A stretch of DNA of 64,000 bases from Clarireedia homoeocarpa (lineage: Eukaryota; Ascomycota; Leotiomycetes; Helotiales; Rutstroemiaceae), in NCBI GenBank assembly GCA_001465935.1, contig LNKV01000013.1, positions 496,001 to 560,000 of the forward strand. The letters are read 5' to 3'. The position numbers and the translations under genes are program-made. The notes under the pieces are model-generated. The model saw only the letters and a list, made by a program, of their open reading frames with translations, searched no databases and was not told where the DNA came from. Positions 10,187 through 22,060 of the stretch are shown piece by piece. Numbering within the stretch: the stretch's first letter is position 1; every line of letters begins with the position of its first letter.

Positions 10187-11474
10187 TTCTACAATTTCAG
10201 CGAGATAAATTATGGAATTTTGGGATATTCTAGGTCAGTAGGTTCAGTTCAGCTCTACGGACGGGAAGACCTGTTCGAGTGAAATATTATAAAAATAACA
10301 GGAAAATAAATGAGAGCATTTGACAAGACTCCAGAAAGCGAAACTTTATCGCAATAGATAAACGTTGTCTGTTTCACTTTGAACAGCTTGTAATCATTGT
10401 TACTCAGTTGTATTAGATGCCAGGAATATAAAGAGAGGACTAAGGGATGAATCCGACTTACACTGGACTTTCGACTGAACAACTACACCTCTATCCTCCG
10501 AACAACAATTCCTTCTCGTCTTGCCTACTTTTCCTTCTTTTTCCCAACATCAACCGCTCATTCAATGCTCAAATAGGGAAGCACTGTTTAAGTAACGGTT
10601 AGAAACTTAAAGTTATGGTTGATTAGTGGAGATGCCGGCACTGGATGTTGTGGTGCCGCCAGTCTAGATAATCGGCAGTGGCAATGCGCAGATGGTAATT
10701 TACGGTGATAGCTGCTGGCACTGGACAAATTTGTGAATAGTCAAGAGATGGAAGGAAATTGTATATATTTAGGATTTTATTTACATACATAATATACGTA
10801 ACATTATGAGGTAGTTACAACTATATCATTGCCAAGTACACACGTTAATCACTGCCTTCCGAATATTCGATCTGTTATTTCTTCTTGGAACTACTCCAAA
10901 TACACAAATACTAAGACCTTTCTCTATTGTCTTGTAATGCTGGTTATGAAGTATTATATCATTTGAATAGGAAAGTGAAGCAGATATAGGTCTCTGCAAT
11001 GCAATTACAACCGAGTGATTATCAACTACGAACCTCAAGCCCCGGTAGTACCAGTACCAGGAGACTCGGAGGTTCGGGTCGGCTAAGCTACTGAAACTCT
11101 CCTTTGTATATTCCTCCAACATATCTATTCCCTCGGTGACCACAGTATTCAGTATACCAGGAATTTGCTCCCCTCATGTTATTCAGAGTAATAAGAGGCC
11201 ACCGAGAGTTACCAGCAGTAAGTCATCACCCATGAGAGTACTCAGCCGTAAGTATAAAATACACCAGATAACATTTGTTGTAAACTATGTACATAAAGTC
11301 TTATGGAGAAATCTGATCAGATTTCGGCCTAATGAGTAGACTGACTGTATCGAGAAATACAGTTAAAGAAGAGTATAAGTTAGCTAAAGAGAATAAATTG
11401 GACTTAGAATTGTTGCTAGAAGTCTCCAAGACTGAAGAAGTTTAACCACCCACTACGACTTTTCATGATGAGCC
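10187..11474. other. intergenic stretch
   Basis: No supported gene. AT-rich, with only short open frames lacking motifs or splice signals. The low end of the GH30 gene (its 3' side) borders it. Confidence 0.5.
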
Positions 11475-13095
11475 TCAGGTAAGAATGAATGTCATCATAG
11501 AGTAACCAGGAACCGTGGCACCAACAGTACCGCCGCTGAGAGTTGCAGTTGTGGAAATTATCCCGTTGTTGCTTTGGTTCGTGATATAAGCCTTGACTGT
11601 TGATGCTTTAAAACCTGTAGTTGCGATAGAGACACTCTGAGATGTAGAGCCGGTATTGAGCATCTGAACTGATACAGAGCCATCAGTGTTCTTGAAAGCG
11701 CTGGTCAGGAGACTCGAAGGTGCGCCCGAAGTACCAACGCGAACGGCGCCGGGGCGAACTGATCGACTCCATTGTCCGTAGGCCCATAGTCTTGCAGAAG
11801 GGTTGACGGTCGTGCCGGAAATTTGAATAAGACCAGCGTTATTGGTTGTGATTTCTATTCCCTCCCAATAGAAGTAAGCACTGACGTTTGCTTTAACTAT
11901 CGCTGTGTATATCAACTGAGCCCAGGTGAAGCCTTCAGAACTGGCGCCGCTGCTGTACCAATTGGAATTCCACGCGTCAGTTGCCTCTCTTTCCGTCATC
12001 CATGTTGGTCGCGTGGTATCTATAGGGCTTTTGGGGTCCGATGAATACCCATGAGAAGTAATCCTGGAAATCATATTCTCAACACCTGCTGCAATGAGCT
12101 GAGCGGTCGCAGTAACCTGGTCGTTCCATCCAACCATGTCTGTGAGCACACAACGTTAGCTCTTTGGATATTCATTGAACGAAAGATACGATGACAGGCG
12201 CAGCAGCATGCTCCCAAAAGAGCTGTCCGTGAAAATGCTTTGAGGGCAAGATTGCGTGTGCTTGCTTTTGAGACAAGTGAAGGATTTCTCTCTGCTGGGA
12301 ACATACTTACCACAGCAAGTGATTCCAACAGATAGACCTGCGGATGCTAAGGTTGGATGGAGGATCTTTATGAAGTCCGCGGCTTGTGTACCAGATGACT
12401 GCATCGATGAGTAAGCGGTCCTAAGAAAAAAATCAGATATCTGGTAAACACAAAAATAATGATCTTGCCTACACGTAGTCAGGCTCATTCAGAAATCCAA
12501 GTTCTGTAATTGTAATGCCCTCAGATGCATAGTCCTTGATATATTGTACCAAAAAGTTGGCGTACGCCTGTCTCCAATCACCAGAAGAGCAAGTTTCACC
12601 GGTAACACCGCATAGGTAACCTCCATTGGTGTCTTTCCCATTAGTCTTCATAAATCCAGGAGCGCTCCAAGCATTTGCATAAAATCTTGTGACATTATAC
12701 AAGTTTTTGGCCTGCTGAGACAGCCATACTTGATAGCCTTCGCTATGATCCCAAGTGTATTTGGGAGTGGCACTTGGGGATGCTGGGCCCGTGGGCTCGA
12801 TGCTGTCTCCGGAGCCACCAGAACCAATACGGTTTCGCAAAATGGTGAATCCTGCCCCGACAGTTGGACTGAACAGAAGATCAAGCGCGTGACTCCTTTG
12901 GGCGGAAGGGAGATTGTAAAGGTTTGCTGCCCGGCCAAAAGCCTCCGAAAATCCAAAACCGTCCATTGTCTGATGTGTTTCGCCAAGATTAACGGTGATG
13001 GTAGTCGCTCTCGCTGCTAGACCATTAGGTTCTGGAGCTGGAGCTGAGAGTGCGGCCTGGGTGGCCAATGCTAGAAAGGTAACAAGTGGAAGCAT
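11475..13095 (-). CDS. secreted glycoside hydrolase family 30 (subfamily 7-like xylanase)
   Basis: Three exons (12473-13095, 12311-12420, 11475-12139; introns of 52 and 171 nt) give 465 aa. A signal peptide (MLPLVTFLALATQAALSA) is followed by a short Pro/Ala spacer. GH30 landmarks are DGFGFSEAFGRAANL, the WSAPGFMKTNG loop, and LGFLNEPDYV with the likely acid/base Glu. TWMTERE carries the likely nucleophile Glu, and a C-terminal beta-sandwich follows. Compared with what I recall of the family, it fits fungal GH30_7 enzymes acting on (glucurono)xylan; endo-beta-1,6-galactanase (GH30_5) is the main alternative. Secreted plant-wall degradation is the likely role. The start was chosen because it heads the signal peptide. 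Confidence 0.9.
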
Positions 13096-13581
13096 TATGA
13101 TGTTGCTATATGGTCGAGATAAAAAGTAATGATTGTATAGAAGGAACTATTGGTAACCTAGATGTTTGGGAGGGAAATCATCTAGTATTTATCTTGAAGA
13201 GTCGAAATGAGTGAACCGGGCGTGGATCTCGGTGGAAAGTGACAGGGGTAGAGATTGAGATTAATTATCTACTTGCGACGTTCAATTCGGCAGTTGATGG
13301 CATTTGTCAAATTGGTATCTGATGATTGTTCGTGAAAGATCGAGTTGCTTTTTGGGGTCATTTAGTTTTAACCGTGCTGCAAATGGACAAAACTTTTTCC
13401 ACCATAGATGCTGCTTGTTCATCCACATTTTGAACAGGAGGAACTGGGAGAGTCTACCATTGAAATCGTAGTAATTAGGCTTTAGACATACCGGTTAAGT
13501 GGGCGCAAAGCGGGTGAGCTTCAGGCGTTCTGAAACTCTAGTTATACGAGGCAACTAAGCTTTGGGCAAACGAACACCAGG
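13096..13581. other. GH30 promoter side
   Basis: Upstream region of the GH30 gene. No ORF with support. It ends at a solo LTR; GGCAAACGAACA occurs at 13565-13576 and again at 13748-13759, straddling the LTR. Confidence 0.4.
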
Positions 13582-13744
13582 TGTCGGGATAAGGATTCAA
13601 TGGACTACGGAAGAGGCTACAAGAGTTGAACAGAGACTGAACAATGAGGCCATTCATATATGTAGTACGAGCGAGTCTAGAACCCAGAGCATTGAACCAC
13701 CATTTGAGCGATTCTGATGCCAAGGGTTTGGAAGTCAAGCCACA
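13582..13744. mobile_element. solo LTR, internally deleted copy
   Basis: Begins TGTCGGGATAAGGATTCAA and ends TTTGGAAGTCAAGCCACA, that is, TG...CA termini. Flanking pentamers CCAGG and CTAGG differ by one transition, as a decayed target duplication would. The first ~80 bp and last ~20 bp match the 498-bp LTR at 53271-53768, so this 163-bp copy lacks the middle. No internal retrotransposon sequence adjoins. Confidence 0.7.
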
Positions 13745-15413
13745 CTAGGCAAACGAACATTACCCCGTTATACGTACGGAAGTTTGATTCAGACACGATA
13801 AGAATGCAACATAGCTTCACTTCTAAGCTATCTTTATAGGGTACTTCTCACTGTAGATCAGCAAAATACCCCTCTTAGTCCGTCTGTAGTAGCCTTGCCA
13901 CATGATCTTTTTATGACTGGATAACCGGCTAGCTCGATCAATACTACATAGTTGAGTACTTCACATAGGCTGAGAAAATGAAAACCCGGCCCACGACCCA
14001 AGAGATCAGTGAAGAGTAAATAAGTGGAGAAAAACAGGGGGTTTACAGGGTTTAATGTCATGTGTTCGTCATCTGACAGTCCTTGGCAACCCATTGGGTA
14101 CCCAGTGGGCGGGACAAGAACAGAAGTTGAAAACCCGGTCCCACGCCGCAGCCTAACTCCACAGGCGTTCCACGAATGAATACGAAGAAGCTCTTGGACT
14201 CAGTTTTGATGCCCTGTGTTGTTCTAGAACTTTGGGAAATCCTCCTTTCTCCTCTCTCAGAATAGGTATTTTACTTCTGAAGAAAAGAGCTGCGCAGATG
14301 CAGCGTAATGAAATTCCCAGTCAATATGAAGATGCAATTCTTTCCGAAAGACAGCTCACTGGACGAGATGTTGAAAATCAATACTTAGATCTCTAAACGC
14401 AGAGAAAGAGAATATCATAAAATCCAAATCAGATTGACCTCCGGTGGGGTTTGGAACAAAGCGGGGCTTGAATGTCTTGAACCGCATAAGTAGGAATTTG
14501 TAAGGATCGGAAGCTCTAGTCCCCTGCGTGATATACGCTTTGAGAGCACGGCAGATCACCTTGCGAAAACCGACACACAAATGCCGGTGTGGGGATTCCT
14601 GAAATGAGGGTGTGATGGTTCTCACAGCCTTAATCCCAGATCGCTCGAAGTTTCACTTCATGAGCACCCTTTACCGTTCCCTCATTTCCACATTCCTATC
14701 TGTTCTACCTCTGCCATCCTGGGCCTCCACTTCATCCTCCGACCGACTTTCAAGAGTGGGATATTCAGTCACTGGGAAAAGTATCTCCGCCGGGAAATCA
14801 AGGACCTCACGACCTGTTTCTCAAAGACGGGGATTGCCACTGCATGCCGAATCCATTGTGAGATCATCTATACATAGTCAGTGCTACTCTGTTCCCCCTA
14901 AAAAAAGCTTGTTTTTGAGTGAGTCCTGCCACCAAAAAATTAACCCTTGCTCCGGGAGGGGATAGTAACGGCGCTGTTGGGCGGAACTTATACTTCCGTG
15001 GTGACATCCCCGTCTAAAAAGCTCCACACCACCGCACCTAACTTCATACACTGCATAACTTACGATAGATCCTTTAATAACTATTCCTTATTTCGCTTGA
15101 ACTTTATTTGCTTGGTGCGACTTTTGGTTACTATCATCAGTATGGCCTAATGAGATTAATCCCTCATTTGGTATGCTCAACATTGGACGACTACAGGAGA
15201 ACGACTACAGGAGAGAATAAGGGCGTCGTTAGGAAACATAAATAAGGGCCTTATGCCCATAAATAAGAGGACAGCTACAAACCCTTGAATACTCCCGGAC
15301 CCGCCTTTGCAAGAGTGAGTACGGGCGTGAAGGGTGTAGCGACAGTAACATGAGAATCAAGAGCCATTGAGCTCATCTTACGCAGATTATTCTATTCTTG
15401 TGATATTGCGTGG
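13745..15413. other. intergenic stretch
   Basis: No supported gene. A plus-strand frame with a signal-peptide-like start (MSTLYRSLISTFLS, near 14660) was considered and not accepted. A short duplicated phrase GAAAACCCGG occurs near 13980 and 14130. Confidence 0.4.
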
Positions 15414-15805
15414 ATGACCATGATCGATCAAGGCATCAAAGATTCTGCTAAATTTCAGAATCAGGACAACCATGCCGACGTATGTTGTTCCTGATCAATT
15501 AGTATCTTTGTATCTTTACTTGCTAACTTATACATAGAGTATTGCAATGTGGAAATACATGTACAAGCGACCAGACATTCAGCCGCTAGACAATAAGATT
15601 CCTGCTAATCAATGGCCGGTACGTACTGCGGTTAGGTTCTCTCCGACCTGTCCCTGGGTAGACCTCCACAACGATAAGGAATAAGTCAAATTGGTTCCGA
15701 TTGGTTCCGCCGTCTTTTTCGCAGATCATTGAGCAATGTTACCTTGGTGGAGCGATGTTTGCTATGTTGGTGGACGTGCGAAGCAACGACATACACAATA
15801 GTTGA
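15414..15805 (+). CDS. candidate small three-exon gene (75 aa)
   Basis: Exons 15414-15479, 15538-15618 and 15725-15805 join in frame, all in phase 0. Intron 1 (58 nt) is textbook: GTATGT donor, TGCTAAC branch, TACATAG acceptor. Intron 2 (106 nt) has GTACGT and TTTTTCGCAG. The product starts MTMIDQGIKDSAKFQNQ and ends GGAMFAMLVDVRSNDIHNS. No single exon exceeds 81 bp. No domain or family is recognised. It could be a relic of a larger gene, but the splice signals favour a transcribed unit. Confidence 0.4.
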
Positions 15806-17391
15806 AGACAACAATACATATGAACATTCCCAAGGGGAAAAAATTTCCAAGTGCTGTGTTCCAGGAGTGTTCCACGAGTGACCGTGATGCATCAACCAGT
15901 TATTTAAAAGTTATTAAGCACGTAAAGACAAAACGACATAGAGTTCTTCATTTAACAAGATGTTGCTGATGTTGCTGGCGGCGTCGGCGTTGCCTCTACG
16001 GATGTTGAATATATACTTCAGTTGTACCAATGAACGTCCAAAGTGGTGGTGGGAGGAGCATATCAGCTGTGCGAGATGCTGTGTGAGATGCTGGTTTATT
16101 TTGGCCGCGTTACATTTAATCAAAGGTCTTATTCGTGATGTTCTTCGTGAGGTTCTTTGAGCATCTGCCTCCAACTACAAGGCATATGCATATAATGCAC
16201 ATCCTCAATAGCATCTAGAGAATTTGCCATGCGCCCTAAATTCCTGCGTTGTACCAAGCAAAACCTCAGTCAAGCAATCTTCAAATTAGATATCCTCTAG
16301 AAGTCAAACAACCTATACTACTTCCATCAATATAGCACCTAAATCCTTCTGGTATTTTCTCAACATGGTCGGATACTGTGGGGAGTCAGGGTTTATATGT
16401 TTCAACCCGCCCCAACTCTTACCGTCGCTTCAGCTTATTAACAACCTCGAAGCAGGTCAAATTAAAGTTTCTTGGATTTGCTTGATTGTGCTTAAATGCG
16501 CTTGGCTTTTCTTGGACTGGCTTGGACTTGTCGGCTCGTCGGATATTTAGTAGGCATGTATTCCAAGAAGCAATCCACTCAGCAGGGCGGGTTTCTTAGA
16601 GCGACCCAAAACCCCTAGCAGACTGGCTTTCTAGTCTACTTATTACTAATTCTGTTAAGGCAATAACGTTTTGTTCTGGGCCATGTGGTTTTCACCATGC
16701 AGAAAAGTATACGAGGACTCAATATCTTCCCTGGCGAAGGGATTATTGGATGAAGTACAATGCATCTTATACGAAGCATTGCTAGAATGTTGAACATAAA
16801 CATGTCGGGGATTAATGTCCAAGCTTGCAAACTTGACTTTTGATGCTCAATTCAAATAGGTGAGTTGATAGAGGTCTTCAGATTGCTTTACGATCCTGTT
16901 AGGATTCTGCTTACGAACGATGGTCGTACTATACATGCGCTGGCAATAAGTTACCCTTGACTGTCACAAGTAACTTGCTACCATCCTAAGTTCGCAGTAC
17001 GATACGAGCATTTTTAACTATCTGCTGATGTATTGGATTAGTAACCCTTGCTGCATGGCGCCACTGAAGATCTTCCATCTCAAGAGGACCTGGAGTGGAT
17101 CAAATAAAGGGTTCAACTTGGGTTTTGATCACATGTTGTTGTGGGTATACTATATTTTAATCACGTGTAAATCATGAGTCGGGGTCTTAGTACTTCACTG
17201 GGTACCGTATGAAGTCCCGTTGAGCAGTCTAGTCGACTGTGACGACTGTTAAGTACCTGCTGCAGCAGATTAGTAACTTCACTACATGGTAGACGTTCCT
17301 CCTGCTCTAAACGACGTCTGGAAAAGGAAGGTCGAACAGATGCGTTGTTAAGTGACTATCGCAGTGAAGTTCATCACATCTCAAATGAATG
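15806..17391. other. intergenic stretch
   Basis: No supported gene. An imperfect hairpin around 16948-16977 (AAGTTAC...GTAACTT) is the only structure noted. Confidence 0.4.
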
Positions 17392-17400
17392 TATATATAA
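17392..17400 (+). promoter_or_regulatory. TATA box of the small secreted protein gene
   Basis: TATATATAAGG lies about 135 bp upstream of the ATG at 17533. A pyrimidine-rich leader (CTTCCACATCTCTTCC...) follows, as in strongly expressed fungal genes. Confidence 0.5.
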
Positions 17401-17532
17401 GGTACTAAGGACGCATACAGAGATTCACTTCTGCATTATCTTCCACATCTCTTCCAACATATTTCTAAACTCCTCAAAACACTATATCAAACACATTTAC
17501 TACTCCAATATCATTTATCTCTCTCCGCAACC

Positions 17533-17946
17533 ATGGCTTTTAAGGCACTCAGCATCACATTGATGACTCTCGTCCTCGCCCAACATGCCTCAGCATGGGA
17601 CGTCATTGGCGATCGTCACGCAACCTCACCAGCGTCATCGGATATCGAAAAGCGCGCCGATTATCAGTGCAACTTCTACTCGGACGATTCTTGCGCCAAT
17701 TATATCGGACATGCCGTGGCTAGTGGTCCTTTCGGGAAATGTCAAAGCGGTTGGGGTGCAGCCAATAGCTATCTCTGCTTCAATAACAACGATGTCGAAC
17801 AAATCGATATGTTTTACGGGTCCAAGTGCGAAGACGATACGATCAATAGGGGCGTTTATGCGAGTGTCGGTTGCACGAGACTTAGCCAAACAATTCGTTC
17901 GGCTAAGGTTGTTGGGTGCAACGATGTGGATGGAAGCGAATGCTGA
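17533..17946 (+). CDS. small secreted cysteine-rich protein, candidate effector (137 aa)
   Basis: A single-exon ORF of 137 aa. A signal peptide (MAFKALSITLMTLVLAQHASA) is followed by a ~20-residue pro-segment ending in IEKR, a Kex2-type dibasic site. The mature part carries eight cysteines (YQC, DSC, GKC, LCF, SKC, VGC, VGC, SEC), suggesting four disulfides. A TATA box and a pyrimidine-rich leader precede it. No known domain is recognised. Small size, secretion, Kex2 processing and even cysteine number fit apoplastic effectors or other extracellular proteins, but the role is inference. It lies in the same accessory region as the GH30 gene. Confidence 0.75.
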   Translation: MAFKALSITLMTLVLAQHASAWDVIGDRHATSPASSDIEKRADYQCNFYSDDSCANYIGHAVASGPFGKCQSGWGAANSYLCFNNNDVEQIDMFYGSKCEDDTINRGVYASVGCTRLSQTIRSAKVVGCNDVDGSEC

Positions 17947-18853
17947 ATAGGAGTTGTCTTTTGAAGTTTGGAGAAGGATGGGAACTTGGACGGAGGTTAT
18001 AACTGTGTACTACGCGCGTTCGATAACTGGGACCTTAGGCTCAGAGGTTATTAGGTAACCACAGGAGAACCCAGGATCAAGATAGGAAGTTGTACATAAT
18101 GGATTGCTGGGGACCGCGAGAGGTCATTAGCGGTCCAAGAATTCTAGAAGTTCTCAACGGTTCGAGGAAAATAAAAGTCTATATAGGCAATGCTGCAATA
18201 TGTCTTTCCGTAGTAAAAAGCTTTGTACTCAACTTGAATAGTGATTTCATTATGAATCTCATTTCAACCTTTTTCTTGCAAGTTACAATACAACTCACCA
18301 ATTTTTAGACAGCGAAATATAACAACGAATATGAAGTCAGGTATCCAACGTGTGAGCCCACAGGTTACAAGTATTATACTCGTGCATCCTTATTCCACGT
18401 GTCCACACTGACTACAAGGATGGTTCAACGAGTAAGTTAGAATCTCAGACCAGGGAGCTAAGTTACAGGGAACTGAGCATATGACGCTCGAAACATAATA
18501 GCTTCAGAGCATGAGCTCCCAGTTCCAGTACAGTCACCCTCTGATTTGATTGTTCCAGTCAGTTCTATTTCAATCAAGCTCCATATACTTATATGTACAA
18601 GATTATTACACACATTGTAGCTCTCCTCCCCCTCCCCGCCTCTCCTGCTCCGATATCTCTGCCCTCCGCAGTCATACCAAAGACCTTTGAGCTCAATTTG
18701 AGCCCCTTCCCCTGCAAAATAAGAGTGATTGGCAAAAAGACTAGATGACTGATTAGCTCCGATCCATAACTCCATCCCAGCCCCCAGTCCCTCCCCAACC
18801 GTCCACCTTCCAATCAAACCAACTTAAACTATAAAATCACGCAGTCTCTAGCC
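17947..18853. other. intergenic, convergent 3' ends
   Basis: Between the 3' ends of the small secreted protein gene (+) and the Ulp1-like gene (-). A minus-strand frame at 18458-18817 has no supporting features. Confidence 0.4.
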
Positions 18854-21378
18854 TTATTTCCATCTCCCGCCAAAACTGCACCACCAATCCCTCCAATTTT
18901 GTGCTTCTGCTGTCTGAATTTTGGACACTGGTATACCCCCATCCGTCAAATTTGCTTTCCTATCATTTTTGACAGGCTTGGTAGAAGTACCTTTACCCCC
19001 CCTACCTGTAGCTGATCCAGCTTTCGCAGATTCAGATTTCGCAGATTCAGATTTCGCAGGCGCAAGTTCATCAGCTCCATCTACTTCCATCACAGTCGCA
19101 TCATCTCCAACTGCAGCAGCTGTAGCGTTAGTCATACCCTTTTTCACAGATCCAGATTTCGCAGATCCAGCTTTCTCATCACTTGCTCTTTTAGCCATTT
19201 TTTCGCATAAGGCATTTTGTTGAACAGCAACGAAACAAGCTTTAGCATATTCAAGACGTAATTTTTGGCCATCCTCTGTAGTGAAGTTTAACTCAAATGG
19301 CCCCCGGTTGTAAAGCATGTGTCGGATTCTGCGAACCACTAGAATTCCACAATCATAGCTATTCGGCTGTGTTGTTGTGTTAAGGTCATGTTGCCGGGTA
19401 AAGGTCCATTCCTTGTTCTTAGGGGGAGCTTCAAGGTGTGCTTTCAACCATTGTATCAAAATCTCGCCGGCCTCTTCTCTACTTGTTGGGGAGTTTAGGG
19501 AATCGTAGACTGTAATGAACCAGTTATAACTATTTTTTGAGGCAGTTGCTGCTACCCAGTGGATTCCTCCTACATTCACCGGAAGATATACTCTAAAGCA
19601 AGCGATTAGTTAGATAAACCCGCCAGGCAGGGTCATATACATACTCATGAACTGCATTGTTGAGTCTTCGTGCGCTCTTCTTGGAAACAGTCGCCGTAGC
19701 CAGACAATTAACAAGAAAACGAGTAGGAGACATCTCACCATCGCCCGACACGATAGCTCCCATCAGTGCTGCGTCGTCGAGCCATTCTTCGTACCTAAAT
19801 GTCCTAAATGAATTTATACCCATTGGGATAGTGTAGTTATTCTTTTTAACGCAGGGATGTAAAATCTTATGGTGTTTCGAAAAGATTTCGAATTCTTTGA
19901 CCATCGTATTCACTGGGTCCACAGTATCCACTAGGTCATCTGTATTGCTGCTTCCCGACTCGATCTGTTTAGTAAGAAGTACGTTTTCATATGTGAGCAA
20001 TGTCGAGACATCTAGTCCAACGAGTTTCTGTTGCTTAACATACTCATAGACTTGCTGTTTGCAATACTCGACCTCTTGTTTTCCCAGCACGAGATCCTCG
20101 AAGAAACTGGTGATCATCACATTAAAGGCTTTGAATGCCTGTGCTTCTGGGTGGCGTTTAAATAGCTCAATAAAGCTTTTCGCAATCCCATTGTTCCATT
20201 TCGAAAGAGCTAGGTTGCCGATTTGTTTCCCATCACTGATTGACAGCGAAAGTAAAAACCCAGTTCCATATCCAGCATCGTCGATGATAAGTGAGAGCTT
20301 CTTGCCGTAAGATTTCATGGCTTGGTAGTTGGCAATGTACTTCCCCTAATAGAGTATTAGATATTATAAGAAAGTTGAAAGAGGAAGCTACTTGTTGGTC
20401 TTCCGTGAAACTGTCCCACTGTGTTCCACATTGTGTACGAGCAAGGTCCAGATATACTTTTTGTTTTGCAAACGATGTTTTCGAGCCCCTAATGCCTTTT
20501 TTTTCCGATGATAAAGCCAATTCAATCTCCTTAGCAGAGGCCTCTTCGACATCTTTGTGAAGATAGTAGTACGCAAGGTTTTGGAGGATAGCTCCCCACT
20601 CACAATTCGCTTTTGCTTTTTGAAGAAGCCCGGCAATGAGAGTTGATTTGTTGTTTGTCGAGATAGAAGCGTTGAGTAATTCTGCAGAAGTGATCTTCTT
20701 CAGAACGTTTGGTATCAAGTTTGTACATGAAAAAGCATCCATCTTACTAATCAGGTAGACAACTATCTTCTTTCTCATATCTGCAGTCATTTGCTTTCCT
20801 TGTGCTAGTGTAACAAGCTGAGCAACTGTCGTAGAATTGTACGGACGATCTATCACCATGTTAGAAATCGCTTCTTCGATCTTGGCTTTTCCTCTGGGTA
20901 TTTCAAAAGTGATGTTCTGAAAGTTAGTTTCAATTTCTTCTTCGCTCATATCTTCATCATCCGAAGAAATCATACCCCGAGGTACCGAAAAGTCCTGAAG
21001 GATGGACTTGGCGATCTCTTTGTCATCACCTTCACCTTCACCTTCACCTTCATCTTCCTTTTCTTCAACTTCCTCTGCTTCGGAATCTACAACCTCCCTC
21101 TTAGACTTCTCAATCTTGCGGCTGTGAGAAGATGGGTTTGGTTGTGGAATCCATTGGTCATTTTGGTAGGCTCCATACTGTTTCTTAATGCATCTACCGG
21201 TTTCCTTGTCGACTCGACGTAGAAATCCTGTAACAAACTATATCGATATTAGTCAGAACCAAATCTTAGATATCTTCCAACTAACCTTTTCATTTTTTGC
21301 AAGTTCGTTTCGATCCCCCTCATCTAGTTTTTCGATCGAAGCAAGAATAGTTTCTATTGGACATTTTCTTTTAGGCAT
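18854..21378 (-). CDS. Ulp1-like C48 cysteine protease, probably transposon-associated
   Basis: Four exons (21286-21378, 20392-21237, 19645-20345, 18854-19592; introns 46-52 nt) give 792 aa. After a charged acidic N-terminus (repeated EG pairs) and a helical middle region comes a Ulp1/SENP-type catalytic domain: YEEWLDDAALMGAI, VYLPVNVGGIHWVAA (His), VYDSLNSP (Asp), and QPNSYDCGI (oxyanion Gln, nucleophile Cys). The tail is low-complexity (KSES/AKSG repeats) and ends DWWCSFGGRWK. Canonical SUMO proteases lack this layout. Stand-alone Ulp1 domains of this kind are common in fungal DNA transposons and their relics. Substrate unknown. Palindromic repeats lie in its third intron and just upstream. 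Intact catalytic residues suggest it is or was recently functional. Confidence 0.8.
19611..19640. repeat. palindromic repeat inside an intron of the Ulp1-like gene
   Basis: The sequence around ATAAACCCGCCAGGCAGGGT resembles the four palindromes at 21503-21920. It overlaps the donor end of the third intron. Confidence 0.45.
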
Positions 21379-21502
21379 CTTAGCGATCTATAAAATATTG
21401 TTAGTATAATTTAATAGAAATGGATGTTTTTGCTAGAATAAATCGGGTTTTAGTAGTCGGTGAATCGCATCAAGTAGAAATGATAGTACTGTAGATATAA
21501 CG

Positions 21503-21920
21503 AATATAACTATGTCAAGCAGGGTTATATCGTAATGTTAATGCTGAAGGTAAGAAGTATATCAATGTAGTTCAGAGTATATAAATACAAAAAGCTATAA
21601 AGCAAATTTGTAAAATTTTCAGAATATAACCTTGCCAAGTTGGGGTCATATTATAACTTACCTTGCAATGATGTGTTGTCGTATATGTAAGGAAAAGATG
21701 TGAAAGGAATCAGAAGCAGAAGTGGTATAAGATAGCGAAATTTGAGCGAAATGTATATGACCCTGCTAAGATAAGGTTATATAGTAGTGTGTTGTAAGTG
21801 AAAAGAAAAGATGTAAAAGGAATCAGAAGTGAAGAAGTATAAATAGTTTACTAGCGTGAATTAGCTCCAACGCTAAATTTAAGCGAGATGTATATGACCT
21901 TGCCAAGGCGAGGTTATGTC
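21503..21920. repeat. four spaced imperfect palindromes
   Basis: Copies at about 21503-21532, 21622-21653, 21752-21785 and 21889-21920 share the core TGACCTTGCCAAGGCGAGGT (or its reverse) flanked by TATA. Spacing is about 119-137 bp. Each half reads as an inverted copy of the other. Confidence 0.7.
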
Positions 21921-22027
21921 GTAGTGTGTTGTAAGTGAAAAGAAAAGATGTAAAAGAATCAGAAGTGAAGAAGTATAAATAGTTTACTAGCGTGAATTAG
22001 CTCCAACGCTAAATTTAAACGAGAGGT
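21661..22027. repeat. tandem 137-bp repeat
   Basis: The segment starting GTAGTGTGTTGTAAGTG at 21784 recurs at 21921 almost unchanged (about 105 bp of the second copy is present). A diverged earlier unit covers roughly 21661-21783. The last copy stops some 34 bp from the TOR stop codon, so the array probably lies in the TOR 3' UTR or terminator. Confidence 0.75.
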
Positions 22028-22060
22028 CAGTTCCTCCACAATCCCTCCATTTCCAGCAGC

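Noticed and set aside
14612..14965. Plus-strand frame with a signal-peptide-like segment
   Set aside because: Weak start context, basic low-information mature part, and no cysteine pattern or promoter signal.
18458..18817. 119-aa minus-strand frame downstream of the Ulp1-like gene
   Set aside because: No family features; two overlapping frames in the same place suggest chance.
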